64,000 nt of DNA, taken from contig NC_008576.1 in NCBI RefSeq assembly GCF_000014865.1, positions 1,951,501 to 2,015,500 on the forward strand, in the 5' to 3' direction. The position numbers were made by a program, and so were the translations under genes. The stretch comes from Magnetococcus marinus MC-1. GTDB taxonomy: Bacteria > Pseudomonadota > Magnetococcia > Magnetococcales > Magnetococcaceae. The notes beneath the pieces were generated by a model, which worked only from the letters and a program-made list of their open reading frames with translations, did not search any database and was not told the origin of the DNA. Positions 30,504 through 40,032 of the stretch are shown piece by piece (within the stretch, counting starts at the first letter, position 1; each line of letters starts with the position of its first letter).

Positions 30504-33500
30504 TTACCAGCGGAAACCGAGCTCGTTGAGTCGGTCGAAACGTTTTTGGTCCATCTTGCCATCCTGGTAAGTCTGGCGCTGAAACTGTACCCATAGACCC
30601 AACTGCGCATTACCCGCCCACGCCACCGGGACATCACAGTGACCATGCTGCTGTTTAAATTGGCGCAGTGCCTGAAACAACTCTTCGGCCTGAGCCTGCT
30701 TGATCTCCCAGATAAAGTCCAGTTCATCCAATAGAGCCATGAGCTCAGGGCTGAGCAGATTTTTATTGCCCGCCGCCCGCTGCTGCTGTACCCAACGCGC
30801 TAAGGTGGGTTGCTGGGCATCGTTGATGGGAATGGTTGAGTGCCCCTCCCGCGCGTGAAACGCCTTCAGCGCTTCGTAACTGGATTCCCAAATTAACCGT
30901 TGGGGGTCCCAGACAAAGCCCAACTCATCCAGCCGCTGGCCGCGCTCCTCGCCCAAGCTGCTCGCCTTAAAGCTTTTGCGTTGGGCCTCGACCCACCATG
31001 CCAGTTCACTGTCGGCCTCATAATCATCCGGCACATTGCAGTGACCAAATAGGGTGTGAAACTCCACCAACTGAATAAACATCTGCTCCCAATAGAGCTC
31101 TTGGGCATCCCAAATAAAGCCCAATTCATCCAGTTGTGCCACCTGCTCGGCGCTCAACTGCTCTTTTTTGCGCGCGCTGCGTTGGGCCACTACCCACTTG
31201 GCCAAGGCGGGATTTTCTGACCAACCCTTAGGCACATGACAGTGGCGGCGCTGCCTGTGATACTCCACCAAAGCCACCCGCATAGCGTGCCAATCATGCT
31301 GCTTTTGGTCCCACTGCATGCCCACCGCACTCAGAGCCGCAAATTGATCGGGCGGTAAACTCTGTTTATTGCCCAATTTACGCTGCTCAAACAGCCACTG
31401 GGCCAACTGCGGCTGCGTGGCATCCTCTTTATCCAGATAGATGTGGCCATGCTCCCGCTGATAGGCGATGGCTTGATCCAACATGCGCCACCAGTGGGTT
31501 AACGCAGGGTCCCAGTCAAAGCCAATGCGCTGCAACGCCCGCCAGCGATGCTCCGCAAGCTTTTGCTTTTGGTGCAGCTTGCGCTGGCTATCACTCCAAC
31601 TATACAGCTCTTGCTGCTGTTCAGCATCGGGCTCCTGGCCGGGGAATAGGTCTAGGAAATCTTTCAGTTTGGCCAGCATGATCTGCCAATCTTGCTCCTC
31701 CAGATCCCATACAAAATGGAGCTGTTCAAGCTGCATCACCTGGTCCGGTTCTAACTTGCCCGCCCCATAGAGTTTGCGTTGATCACTGCACCAACGGTGC
31801 AGACGGCTGTTGCCGGGGGGCCCTTCGGGTACCCGGTCATGCCCATAGTTTTGTTTGAATGATCGCAACTGTTCAAACATCTCCTGCCACTGGGCCAACT
31901 TGAGATCCCACACAAAATGAAGGGCCTCCAGTTGGGCACGGTGGCGGTCGGCGAGTTTGTCAATAAATCCATCACGGCGCTGCTTGCGCACCCAACCCGG
32001 CAGCTCTGGTTGGGCTTGCCACGGCTCTGGCACATCATCATGCCCATGCTGCTGCTTAAACTCCGATAAATGGCGGTACATGAGCTGCCATTGGGTTTCG
32101 TCAGGGTCCCAATCAAACCCCACCGCCGACAAAGCTTGGTGGCGCGCTTTTGGTAAAGCGCCCAACTCTTGGGCCTTGCGCTGGCGCTTAACCCAGCTAT
32201 CCAGTGCGTCATCCTCAGTAGAAAAGGGGGTCTGCGGCGGCAGCCGTTTGGCTTGGCTGGCAAAGGCCCCCAGCATACACTCCCACTGACCACCCAGGGC
32301 CTCTACCAAAGTAGCGCCAAAACGGGCTTTAAAATCAGCCCCATCCACACCATGGCCGGTTACTTCAATACTCTGCCACAACGGCGCAATATCCAGCGTG
32401 CCGGTCATACCTTGGCGTAGGCGAATCTCATGCAGACACGCCTCCAACCGGCTATCCATACCCTTTAAGGCCATGAGCAGGCTTTGCAGGTCAGAGAGCC
32501 CAAAGGGTTCACCAGCGACCCGCCCGTGGGCATCAAAACCACGGTGAAACACCAAAGGCAGAATAATATGTGCCGTGGGGGTGCCCCCCGTTAAAGTGGG
32601 ACGCAACAGCGGTTGCAGGGCATCCAACAGATCCAGCTTATCCTCCAGTTGTGGAACCAGTAACAGCGCGTCGACCGGTGGGCAGGTCTCCCCCTTGGTC
32701 AAACAGCTGCTATGGGCCAACAACATGGGCGGGTCCGCTTGTAGGGTGTTCCACTGGCTCTCCCGCTTGTGGGCCGCCCATTTGCCATCAAAGCAGCGCA
32801 CCACATAGCCTTCTCGCAGGGCATCGGGCTCCTGTCGGCCCGGTAGTGTATAAAACTGTTGCGCAGCACTGCTGCTCACATGGGTGCTTAACACCCGATG
32901 GGGACGCAGCCGGTTTAACACACTCTTGATGCCCCGCCACTGGGCGCTGCTGAGATGCTCCTCCCGCGAGAGTCCATCGGTGGGCGTGGGCATAAAAATC
33001 AACGGCAAGTGCAGCTGATAAGGACGCGCCAACTGGCGCTCCACCGCAGCCCGATACTCCAGCGGCATCACCTGGGGGCCAAATTGGCCGCTCTCCATGC
33101 TGTAGAGGGGTTTGGGGTCTCCCTCTGGGCTTAACCGCCCCGCCTGTTTGGGCTCTGGCGCGTGGGTCAAAAATAGGGTAGGGGGCTCCTGTCGGGCAGG
33201 CTCAAAATCCCCCAACTCCTCAAATAAATAGGGATAACGGCTCTGCCGCTTGCCCGCCAACTTATGCGCATCGGTAATCATGCGCAGTATGGGCAGGTTG
33301 CCCTGTAACAACGCCTCTAACTTGGGTAAACCCTCGGGGGTGGTGAGGTAAAGTTTGATGCCGTGGAAACGCCACTGGCTAAAGCGCTCCACCGCAGCAG
33401 GCTCATCATAGAGCGCAAAGGGCAGCTCCCACGGGTTGAGCTTGGGACGGTCGCTGGAACCTCGCAGAGACGCCTCCGGTTGAAACGGGAATACGCTGAG

Positions 33501-34274
33501 GGAGAGCGAACTGGCGTGGCGATTTAAGTGACGCCAGAGCTTGCCCAGTCGCGCCAAACCCCCACTCACCGCAACCGTAACCGTGGCGGGGGCCTGTAAC
33601 CCCTCCAGATAGGTAAGCAGGAGCGATTCGGTCAGTCCACTGGGGGGCAGCACCACCGTGCGGCGGCGGTTGGCCTGTAATCCCTGTAGGCTCTCTTTGG
33701 CCAAGGCCACCAAAGCTGGGGCCGGTTGATGGCGTTGGGGCTCGCTACGGCCACTGCGTAACCATTGACGCAGGGCCACAAAATCAGCATGGGTCAGTTG
33801 ATCCAGATCGTGGCCACGCACCGCAAACCAAGGGGCCTGCCCCATTACCTTATTGGGTAGAGCATTGGCATTGGTGATTAATACCCGCCGCAAGGTGGCC
33901 GGTTGTGCCTCGGCAAAGGGGGCAAGCAGCTTAGGGGTGATGGGGGCGCGATTTTCACTAAACAGTGCCCCCACCGCATGCAGTCCCCCTTCGGGAGATT
34001 TATAAATGGCTTGGAAGGGATTGTCGCTGTTGTGGTGCAGCCCCATCTGCTCGCGCAGGTGCTCGGGTAGATCCCGCCAGAGCTGAAAACCGGTCATGCG
34101 CAGCAGCCGACCCGTGGCCAGCAAACCGTGCAGCAGACAGGCCATCCACTCATGGCGCAGGGTGATATCCTCCACCGCGCCAAAGCGTGCCTCCAGCTCG
34201 GAAAAGGTGTGCAAATTGTCGAACAGACCGTGCTCGACCAGCGTAATCAGACGTGATGGAATGATGTTACCCAT
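30504..34274 (-). CDS. Degenerate SF2 helicase-like protein with about eight helicase-associated repeats
   Basis: About 1256 residues from the ATG at 34274, which has AAGG seven bases upstream; an upstream TTG at 34328 is less likely. Numbered from that TTG, the middle aligns by eye with HA-containing SF2 helicases, but every catalytic motif is altered. The Walker A position reads LPPSGLTES (227-235, no Lys); motif II ITDAHK (351-356); motif III LFLTHAPEP (385-393). The usual SMDD..FGP segment is SMESGQFGP, motif V is CLTKGE, and motif VI is LDALQPLLR without the arginine finger. Residues about 705-1274 hold some eight HA repeats (PF03457), each with a W..MF..L..F...HGH..VP core and a GFxWD end. 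The frame has no stop or frameshift, so it is probably expressed as a DNA-binding pseudoenzyme. Confidence 0.8.
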   Translation of the reverse strand: MGNIIPSRLITLVEHGLFDNLHTFSELEARFGAVEDITLRHEWMACLLHGLLATGRLLRMTGFQLWRDLPEHLREQMGLHHNSDNPFQAIYKSPEGGLHAVGALFSENRAPITPKLLAPFAEAQPATLRRVLITNANALPNKVMGQAPWFAVRGHDLDQLTHADFVALRQWLRSGRSEPQRHQPAPALVALAKESLQGLQANRRRTVVLPPSGLTESLLLTYLEGLQAPATVTVAVSGGLARLGKLWRHLNRHASSLSLSVFPFQPEASLRGSSDRPKLNPWELPFALYDEPAAVERFSQWRFHGIKLYLTTPEGLPKLEALLQGNLPILRMITDAHKLAGKRQSRYPYLFEELGDFEPARQEPPTLFLTHAPEPKQAGRLSPEGDPKPLYSMESGQFGPQVMPLEYRAAVERQLARPYQLHLPLIFMPTPTDGLSREEHLSSAQWRGIKSVLNRLRPHRVLSTHVSSSAAQQFYTLPGRQEPDALREGYVVRCFDGKWAAHKRESQWNTLQADPPMLLAHSSCLTKGETCPPVDALLLVPQLEDKLDLLDALQPLLRPTLTGGTPTAHIILPLVFHRGFDAHGRVAGEPFGLSDLQSLLMALKGMDSRLEACLHEIRLRQGMTGTLDIAPLWQSIEVTGHGVDGADFKARFGATLVEALGGQWECMLGAFASQAKRLPPQTPFSTEDDALDSWVKRQRKAQELGALPKARHQALSAVGFDWDPDETQWQLMYRHLSEFKQQHGHDDVPEPWQAQPELPGWVRKQRRDGFIDKLADRHRAQLEALHFVWDLKLAQWQEMFEQLRSFKQNYGHDRVPEGPPGNSRLHRWCSDQRKLYGAGKLEPDQVMQLEQLHFVWDLEEQDWQIMLAKLKDFLDLFPGQEPDAEQQQELYSWSDSQRKLHQKQKLAEHRWRALQRIGFDWDPALTHWWRMLDQAIAYQREHGHIYLDKEDATQPQLAQWLFEQRKLGNKQSLPPDQFAALSAVGMQWDQKQHDWHAMRVALVEYHRQRRHCHVPKGWSENPALAKWVVAQRSARKKEQLSAEQVAQLDELGFIWDAQELYWEQMFIQLVEFHTLFGHCNVPDDYEADSELAWWVEAQRKSFKASSLGEERGQRLDELGFVWDPQRLIWESSYEALKAFHAREGHSTIPINDAQQPTLARWVQQQRAAGNKNLLSPELMALLDELDFIWEIKQAQAEELFQALRQFKQQHGHCDVPVAWAGNAQLGLWVQFQRQTYQDGKMDQKRFDRLNELGFRW

Positions 34275-34416
34275 GGCACCCTTGCTCAACAGGATAAACA
34301 AGCCCCATAAAAGGGCTCGATTCTCCAAGTAACCGGTCGTTGCGACCTGGAATAAAAGGTAGGGATTTGTATCCCTTTATGCCGCAACAACCAGAGGCTC
34401 CTCGGGCTGAAACGGA

Positions 34417-36489
34417 TTATCTTGGGGTGGCGTCGGGCAGACCGCCATCCACCGGTAGCGTCGCCCCCGTGGTGGGGGATTGCCGGGTCGCAAAGTAGGC
34501 CACAGCATGGGCCACATCCTCTGCGGTAATCTTTTCTTTTAACAGGTTGCGATTGCGGTAATACGCCTCTAAGCCCGCTTGATCCAACCCCCGTGCTTTC
34601 ATGCGATCCGGCCCCACCGTGGCCCATAGACCCGAGGCGCGCTGGCCATCAGAAAAGACCGCATCCGGGGCCACCATGTTGACCCGCACCCCGATACCCG
34701 CCAACTCCAAAGAGGCAATACGGGCCAGTTGATGGCTGGCCGCCTTGGTGGCGCTATAGGCACCAAAACTGGCCCCTGGGGCAAACACATTTTTGGTGGA
34801 GATAAGCACAATATCCCCCCCCATCTGCATGTTTTCGTAGTGGTGAGCCGCCTGTTTCAGCAGATTAAGGGTGCCCTCAACATTTACCTTATGCAGCAGG
34901 GTGAATTTATCCATCTCCAACTGCGCCAGGGGTGCGACGTGGGCCAAACCGGCGTTGATCACCAGCAGATCCACCCCGCCCCAATGGGTGATGATGCGCT
35001 CCCAACCCTGCTGTATGGCTGTCGGCGCGGTGACATCCATGGGGATGCCCAACAGCCGCTTGCCATACTGGGGTTTTAACTCCGTGATCAAACTCTCTAA
35101 GGCGGCCCCGGCCAGATCGGTGGCCGCCACACAGGCCCCCAAGTCCAGCAAATGGCGCACGATGCCCGAACCAATGGCCCCCGCCGCCCCGGTAACAACA
35201 GCGGTGCTACCGGTGAGCGGTAGGGCCGTGGGGGTCGCCACTTTATCCCGTTGAAGCAGGAAATATTCCATATCAAAACAAGCCTGTTCTGATAAGGGGT
35301 TATAGGTGCCGCCACTGGCTTTAACCGCCTGCTTAACGCGCACATTTTGCTCGGTTAGGTCGGCTAAAATTGCCGACTCCTGTAACGTTTGAGCCACACA
35401 TAGGGCACCTACACCGGGTATAAAAACCACATGGGGCAGGGCATGTTGCGGCGTGGGTGGCTGTGCTCCCCCATGGGTGTGGAGATAGGCCGTATAGCGT
35501 TGCTGAAAGGCTGCGATGCGTGCCTCGGCCTGTTCCAGGTTGTCCAGCCACAGGGGCCAGGGTTTCATGCGGAGCACATAATCTGAGGTGATGGGGGGGG
35601 TAGTAAGTAGCGCCTCGGCCCCCTCTGCGGCCAAGGCTTGCAGCATGTCGTGGTGGATAATGGGGGTGATAATGGTGCGTTGCCGAGGGAAGGCGCGATT
35701 GCTCTGTGGTGGGCTGAGTAAGCCCCGCAGTTTGGGGGCAAGTGCGGTATAAGTACGCTGAGCCTGCGCCACATCCACGCTCAGAGGGGTGGCGTGGCTG
35801 GCTTGGCGGGCAATCCACTGTTCAGCTCGTGTGACCAGTTCAAGGGTGCGGTTGTAGCTGGCTTGGGCATGCTCTGCCCAGGTCACTAAACCATGGCCCA
35901 TAAGCACCATACCTATAGCCTGGGGATGTTGGTCAAAGGCGTCCAGGGCCGCCACCGCCAGCTCAAAACCGGGGTGCATATAGGGCACAATGAGGAGTGC
36001 ATCCCCTAGCGCTTGACGTACCACCTGTTCACCGTCCTGCCGATTGGTGAGGGCCAGGATGGCCTCGGCATGGGTATGGTCAACGTAGGTGGCTGGTAGC
36101 CAAGCATGCAGCAGGGTTTCGATGCTGGGCATGGGGTCGTCATGATGTAGACGTAGCTGGGCCAATTGATTGCGCATCTGTTCGGTTGCAAGGTGAGGCA
36201 GATGACGCAGTGCCTTGAGGGATTCCAGATCCATGGCCACGTGGTCACGCGGCTGTAAGGTTGCTAGGTCTCGCCCCGAGCCCTTGATGTGCAAAATAGA
36301 GCGGGTATTGCCGAACAGATCCTGACCTTCGACTTTAACCGAGGTGTTGCCCCCGCCATGTCGTACCAAAGCAAGTTCGCTACCCAATAGATGGCTGCTG
36401 TAGGTGCGCAGCGCCAGGGCTTCTCCAACACTGGGGGCATAGGTGGTTGACAGTTGGGCGGCGTCACGCTCGGACCAGAGATTCTGCAT
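34417..36489 (-). CDS. Bifunctional class II aldolase / short-chain dehydrogenase
   Basis: About 690 residues from the ATG at 36489. The frame is open to 36576, but that stretch is an intergenic hairpin. The N-terminal half is a class II aldolase/adducin domain: HGGGNTSVK, metal-binding VDHTHAEA and MGHGLVTWAEHAQ. The C-terminal half is a Rossmann short-chain dehydrogenase: VVTGAAGAIGSG, INAGLAH, and the catalytic YSATK. Fused proteins of this type act on deoxy-sugar or sugar-phosphate intermediates (rhamnulose-type), oxidising and cleaving in one polypeptide. Its neighbour is the LsrF-like thiolase, 87 bp upstream in the same direction. The exact substrate is not readable from sequence. Confidence 0.85.
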   Translation of the reverse strand: MQNLWSERDAAQLSTTYAPSVGEALALRTYSSHLLGSELALVRHGGGNTSVKVEGQDLFGNTRSILHIKGSGRDLATLQPRDHVAMDLESLKALRHLPHLATEQMRNQLAQLRLHHDDPMPSIETLLHAWLPATYVDHTHAEAILALTNRQDGEQVVRQALGDALLIVPYMHPGFELAVAALDAFDQHPQAIGMVLMGHGLVTWAEHAQASYNRTLELVTRAEQWIARQASHATPLSVDVAQAQRTYTALAPKLRGLLSPPQSNRAFPRQRTIITPIIHHDMLQALAAEGAEALLTTPPITSDYVLRMKPWPLWLDNLEQAEARIAAFQQRYTAYLHTHGGAQPPTPQHALPHVVFIPGVGALCVAQTLQESAILADLTEQNVRVKQAVKASGGTYNPLSEQACFDMEYFLLQRDKVATPTALPLTGSTAVVTGAAGAIGSGIVRHLLDLGACVAATDLAGAALESLITELKPQYGKRLLGIPMDVTAPTAIQQGWERIITHWGGVDLLVINAGLAHVAPLAQLEMDKFTLLHKVNVEGTLNLLKQAAHHYENMQMGGDIVLISTKNVFAPGASFGAYSATKAASHQLARIASLELAGIGVRVNMVAPDAVFSDGQRASGLWATVGPDRMKARGLDQAGLEAYYRNRNLLKEKITAEDVAHAVAYFATRQSPTTGATLPVDGGLPDATPR

Positions 36490-36538
36490 GGCAGTCACTT
36501 TATTGAAAGGAGGGTGGTCAGGATTGCCTACAAGGGGT

Positions 36539-36563
36539 GGCTGGGGAGGGAGACTCCCCAGCC
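36539..36563 (-). other. Intercistronic hairpin between the lsrF-like and aldolase genes
   Basis: GGCTGGGGAG (36539-36548), loop of five, CTCCCCAGCC (36554-36563). It starts 13 bases past the lsrF-like stop. There is no T run, so it may attenuate or stabilise rather than fully terminate. Its presence argues against a start for the aldolase at 36576. Confidence 0.6.
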
Positions 36564-36576
36564 TAATCAGGTGCAT

Positions 36577-37455
36577 TTAACGGTTTTTTAGTTCCTGGTA
36601 GAGGGCAAAAGCCTCCTTGGGTTTCATCTCTTCATGCACCACTTTGTTGACCGCCTGAATCATGGCGGTAGGGGCGTCAGACTGAAAAATATTACGCCCC
36701 ATGTCCACCCCAGAAGCCCCCTGTTGAATGGCATTATAGGCCATGGTCAGCGCATCCAGCTCCGGCTGTTTTTTGCCCCCCGCAATGACAATGGGTACCG
36801 GACAGGCCGCCGTCACCGTCTCAAAATCCTCTTCCACATAGTAGGTTTTGACATAAGTGGCACCCAGCTCGGCAAGGATGCGGGTTGCTAAGCGCATATA
36901 TTTGGCATCCCGTGTAAGCTCCTTGCCCACCGCCGTAACCCCCAGCACCGGCATGCCATAACGGTTGCCGGCATCAATCAAACGGGTTAGGTTGTGGATG
37001 GAGCGGGTCTCAAACTCCCCACCAATAAAGACCTGCACCGCAACCGCCGCCACGTTGAGACGCAGGGCATCTTCCATATTGACCGCAATCTCTTCATCCG
37101 ACAGCTCTTTCAGAATGCTCGGGCCGCCACTGGCACGCAAAACCACGCCGTTGGTGTAGCTGGGGGGGGTCATGCTGCGCAACACACCACGGGTACACAT
37201 AAGGGTGTCCGCCCAGGGGAGCAGCGGCACAATGTCAACATCAATACGCTCCAGACCCGTAGTCGGCCCCATGAAATAGCCGTGATCCACCGCCAGCATG
37301 ACCGTACGCCCGGTTTCGGGGCGGAAGATTTTAGAGAGACGGTTTTTCATGCCCCAATCCAAGCTGTTGCACCCTTTGAGGGTGGTCTGCGGATTGATCT
37401 GGGGTATGTTTAGATGGTAGTTTTTGCTCTCCTGCACGCCATCGCTATCAGCCAT
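36577..37455 (-). CDS. lsrF: LsrF-like 3-hydroxy-5-phosphonooxypentane-2,4-dione thiolase / DeoC-type aldolase
   Basis: About 292 residues from the ATG at 37455, starting MADSDGVQ, which matches the beginning of E. coli LsrF. Closely similar segments are [54 protein letters not shown] (Schiff-base Lys), [11 protein letters not shown] and [15 protein letters not shown]. LsrF transfers an acetyl group to CoA and releases dihydroxyacetone phosphate in autoinducer-2 breakdown. No other lsr gene (lsrK, R, ACDB, G) is present, so the enzyme may serve a different five-carbon phosphate, probably with the adjacent aldolase/dehydrogenase. Confidence 0.85.
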   Translation of the reverse strand: MADSDGVQESKNYHLNIPQINPQTTLKGCNSLDWGMKNRLSKIFRPETGRTVMLAVDHGYFMGPTTGLERIDVDIVPLLPWADTLMCTRGVLRSMTPPSYTNGVVLRASGGPSILKELSDEEIAVNMEDALRLNVAAVAVQVFIGGEFETRSIHNLTRLIDAGNRYGMPVLGVTAVGKELTRDAKYMRLATRILAELGATYVKTYYVEEDFETVTAACPVPIVIAGGKKQPELDALTMAYNAIQQGASGVDMGRNIFQSDAPTAMIQAVNKVVHEEMKPKEAFALYQELKNR

Positions 37456-37567
37456 GATCACCATGCTCCTAATCGCATTAAAAGGGGTTGTATGGTTGCC
37501 TCGGTCTATAAACCCCCGCAGTGTAGCAGAAGCCCCAACCGACAGACAATCGGTGCCGACCCAAGAT

Positions 37568-37596
37568 AAAAAAAACCCCGCCAACAAAGGGCGGGG
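37568..37596 (-). terminator. Rho-independent terminator of the pilT - FlgO-like transcript
   Basis: Reading leftward: CCCCGCC CTTTGTT GGCGGGG followed by T8. A classic terminator, 33 bases past the last gene. Confidence 0.9.
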
Positions 37597-37628
37597 CTGG
37601 GAGTTACCATAAACGGATAGAGCGGGTG

Positions 37629-38213
37629 TTACATGCGGCTGTTGGGGTTAAGCAGAACCCGAACATTGCTGGAAATAGGCACACTGAAATCCTGGGCCCC
37701 CAAAGTGGCCCGGTCTTTCATGCGGATCAGCTGCACGTTAAAGAAAACCCGGTTGCGAGCCACCGTATAGGTGCCGGCAAAGATAGCCTCAGCGCGGGTC
37801 TCTTTATAAATCTTGTCCAATTCACGGGTCAGGACAAACTGCCCCTCTTTGGGTTTCATCAACAGATCGGTACGCAAATTCATCTGGGTAACGGTGTAAC
37901 CGGCCTGGGTGAAACGTGCGGTCATCTGCTGGCTGACCAATCGCCCCAATGAGCTGGTTTTGGTCAGATCGTCATTGTCAACAAAACTGCCCGCAACAAT
38001 GGGAAAACGCTGGGGAAACCGATTGGCCAAATTGGCAATCATGGCATCCGCCGCCCCATAGGCAGTGGTAAGGAGCTGGGTCTCTTGCGGGCTACCCTGT
38101 TCGCTGGGGGTGGAGATCAGCGGATAGGTGTCCGGATAACGGGCTTCCGCACAACCAGAGAGCAAAGCCGCCGTCAATAGGGTGACGGCCAACCCTTTGA
38201 CGAAGGTAGTCAT
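37629..38213 (-). CDS. FlgO-like outer-membrane lipoprotein (second copy)
   Basis: 194 residues with a lipoprotein signal ending LLSGC (Cys about residue 21). The body follows the FlgO domain: [27 protein letters not shown], then a long helix, [38 protein letters not shown]. FlgO proteins of Vibrio sit in the outer membrane and support flagellar stability. It overlaps the preceding paralogue by one base (TAATG), implying coupled translation. Confidence 0.8.
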   Translation of the reverse strand: MTTFVKGLAVTLLTAALLSGCAEARYPDTYPLISTPSEQGSPQETQLLTTAYGAADAMIANLANRFPQRFPIVAGSFVDNDDLTKTSSLGRLVSQQMTARFTQAGYTVTQMNLRTDLLMKPKEGQFVLTRELDKIYKETRAEAIFAGTYTVARNRVFFNVQLIRMKDRATLGAQDFSVPISSNVRVLLNPNSRM

Positions 38214-38830
38214 TAGCGGTCTACCACCGACAGTGAGGGGCCGCCCGTCTCAAGCAGCAGATCCTCTGTATTGGGACTCAAGGGCAATTTGGCATCCACC
38301 GAGGCCAATACCTGACGGTTGTTGACCCGTATCATGCGGGTGGTAAAATCCAACTCGGTACGGCCACGGGTATAGGTGCCGGTGACAACCGCATAAGCCT
38401 TATACTCGGCAGAGAGCTTTTCAATGTCACGAGAGAGAATAAACTCACCCTGCTGCATGCGAATCGCCAGATCTTGACGCAGCTTAGGCTCCAGCACCGC
38501 ATAACCCTGCTGGGTAATGCGTGAGGCAATGTGATCGGCAATCAAGAGCCCCAGTTCAGAGGTGCTGTCCAGATTGCTACGATGCACAAAACTGGTGACC
38601 AAAATCGGCTTAGAGCGGTGGTAAGAAGGGTGGTTCTTACGCAGCTCCGCAATCAAAGCGTCAGCAATTTGGTGGCTCATGCCTACCAAATCGACCTCAG
38701 CGGGGGCGGACATTAATTGAACCGCCACCGGTGGCGGGGGAGGGGGAGCTTGCAGCACAATATTACAGCCACTCAGCGCCGTACTTAGTGCCAGCAGACC
38801 CAGGGAGAGGCCAGCGAGTCGTTTTTTCAT
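38213..38830 (-). CDS. FlgO-like outer-membrane lipoprotein (first copy)
   Basis: 205 residues. Lipobox ALSGC (Cys about 22) followed by a run of seven prolines, then the FlgO domain: ILVTSFVHRSNLDSTSELGLLIADHI, QQGEFILSRDIEKL, YAVVTGTYTRGRTELDFTTRMIRV. It is clearly paralogous to the next gene. It starts 16 bp after pilT, so the three genes probably form one transcript ending at 37568. This links the outer-membrane lipoprotein pair to surface-appendage function. Confidence 0.82.
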   Translation of the reverse strand: MKKRLAGLSLGLLALSTALSGCNIVLQAPPPPPPVAVQLMSAPAEVDLVGMSHQIADALIAELRKNHPSYHRSKPILVTSFVHRSNLDSTSELGLLIADHIASRITQQGYAVLEPKLRQDLAIRMQQGEFILSRDIEKLSAEYKAYAVVTGTYTRGRTELDFTTRMIRVNNRQVLASVDAKLPLSPNTEDLLLETGGPSLSVVDR

Positions 38831-38846
38831 GGTACCCTATCCGTTT

Positions 38847-39884
38847 TTATTTGAACTGGTCTTTGACGTTGGCCTTTTCGTAGGCCTGCTCGCGGGTGAT
38901 GAGACCCTTCTGTATGCACTCTTGCAAACCTTGTTCCAAAGTTTGCATGCCTAGCTTGCGGCCTGTTTGAATGGATGAGTACATCTGGGCAACCTGATTC
39001 TCCCGAATCAGGTTTTTAATGGCACCCGTGCCGAGCATAATTTCGTGTACCGCAACCCGCCCACCGCCGCGTTTTTTTAACAGCACTTGCGAGATCACCG
39101 CTTTAAGGGATTCGGATAACATGGTGCGGATCATATCTTTTTCCGCAGCAGGAAAGGCGTCCACAATACGATCCACCGTCTTGGGCGCGGAGCTGGTATG
39201 CAGGGTACCAAACACCAAGTGACCGGTCTCGGCGGCGGTTAGAGCCAGACGAATGGTCTCCAAATCCCGCATCTCCCCAACCAAGATGGTGTCGGGATCT
39301 TCCCGTAGGGCAGCCCGGAGGGCGTTGGTGAAACTTAGGGTATCGCGATGCACCTCGCGTTGGCTAACCAGACTCTTTTTTGACTGGTGTACAAATTCGA
39401 TGGGGTCTTCCACCGTGAGAATGTGCCCATAATCGGTACTGTTTTTATAATCCACCATAGCCGCCAGTGTGGTGGATTTGCCCGAACCGGTGGGGCCCGT
39501 GACCAATACAATGCCCCGTGGGGTGGCGGCAATCTCCTTAAAAATCTCAGGGGCACCCAGCTGTTCCAGGGTGAGCACCTCGGAAGGAATGGTCCGCAGT
39601 ACCGCGCTCACCCCCCGTTGCTGCATGAAGGCGTTGACGCGAAAACGGGCAACCCCCTCCAACGCAAATGAAAAGTCGGATTCATGGGTTTCGGTAAAGC
39701 TCTGTTTCTGCACATCGTTCATAATACCGTGCAGCATAGCCAGCACATCGTCACTGGATTGGGTGGGTACGTCGATGCGCCGCACATCCCCATCAATCCG
39801 CACCATGGGGGGCAGCCCGGCAGAGAGGTGGAGATCTGAGCCGCCATTCTGGACGATAAAAGTGAGCAGATCGTTCAGTTCCAT
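38847..39884 (-). CDS. pilT: Type IV pilus retraction ATPase PilT
   Basis: 345 residues from the ATG at 39884, equal to typical PilT. Landmarks: SDLHLSAGLPPMVRIDGD near the start, Walker A GPTGSGKSTTLAAM, Asp box TVEDPIEFVH, Walker B ALREDPDTILVGEMRD, His box GHLVFGTLHTSSA, and the C-terminal AIKNLIRENQVAQMYSSIQTG motif, which favours PilT over PilU. It drives pilus retraction on the cytoplasmic side of the inner membrane. Divergent from recA. Confidence 0.94.
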   Translation of the reverse strand: MELNDLLTFIVQNGGSDLHLSAGLPPMVRIDGDVRRIDVPTQSSDDVLAMLHGIMNDVQKQSFTETHESDFSFALEGVARFRVNAFMQQRGVSAVLRTIPSEVLTLEQLGAPEIFKEIAATPRGIVLVTGPTGSGKSTTLAAMVDYKNSTDYGHILTVEDPIEFVHQSKKSLVSQREVHRDTLSFTNALRAALREDPDTILVGEMRDLETIRLALTAAETGHLVFGTLHTSSAPKTVDRIVDAFPAAEKDMIRTMLSESLKAVISQVLLKKRGGGRVAVHEIMLGTGAIKNLIRENQVAQMYSSIQTGRKLGMQTLEQGLQECIQKGLITREQAYEKANVKDQFK

Positions 39885-40026
39885 GGGTGATGATCCTCGC
39901 GCAAGTAAAAGGGGTTGCCAGGGTGATTTGCAAATCCGGTGCCTGACGATGGTACACCCCCGCACCGCAGCGGGCAATTGTCGCTCTTTCGATGCAGCAA
40001 CCGTGGCTTTAAGAGGCAAATTTTTG

Positions 40027-40032
40027 TATAAA
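40027..40032 (+). promoter_or_regulatory. Possible -10 element of recA
   Basis: TATAAA in the pilT-recA intergenic region, about 90 bp before the recA start. The -35 region at 17 bp is poor. No alphaproteobacterial SOS box (GTTC, seven bases, GTTC) was found between the two genes. Confidence 0.25.

Noticed and set aside
36490-36576. Aldolase/dehydrogenase start at 36576
   Set aside because: That stretch contains a perfect 10-bp hairpin after the lsrF-like stop, and lacks homology. The ATG at 36489 begins the family sequence.
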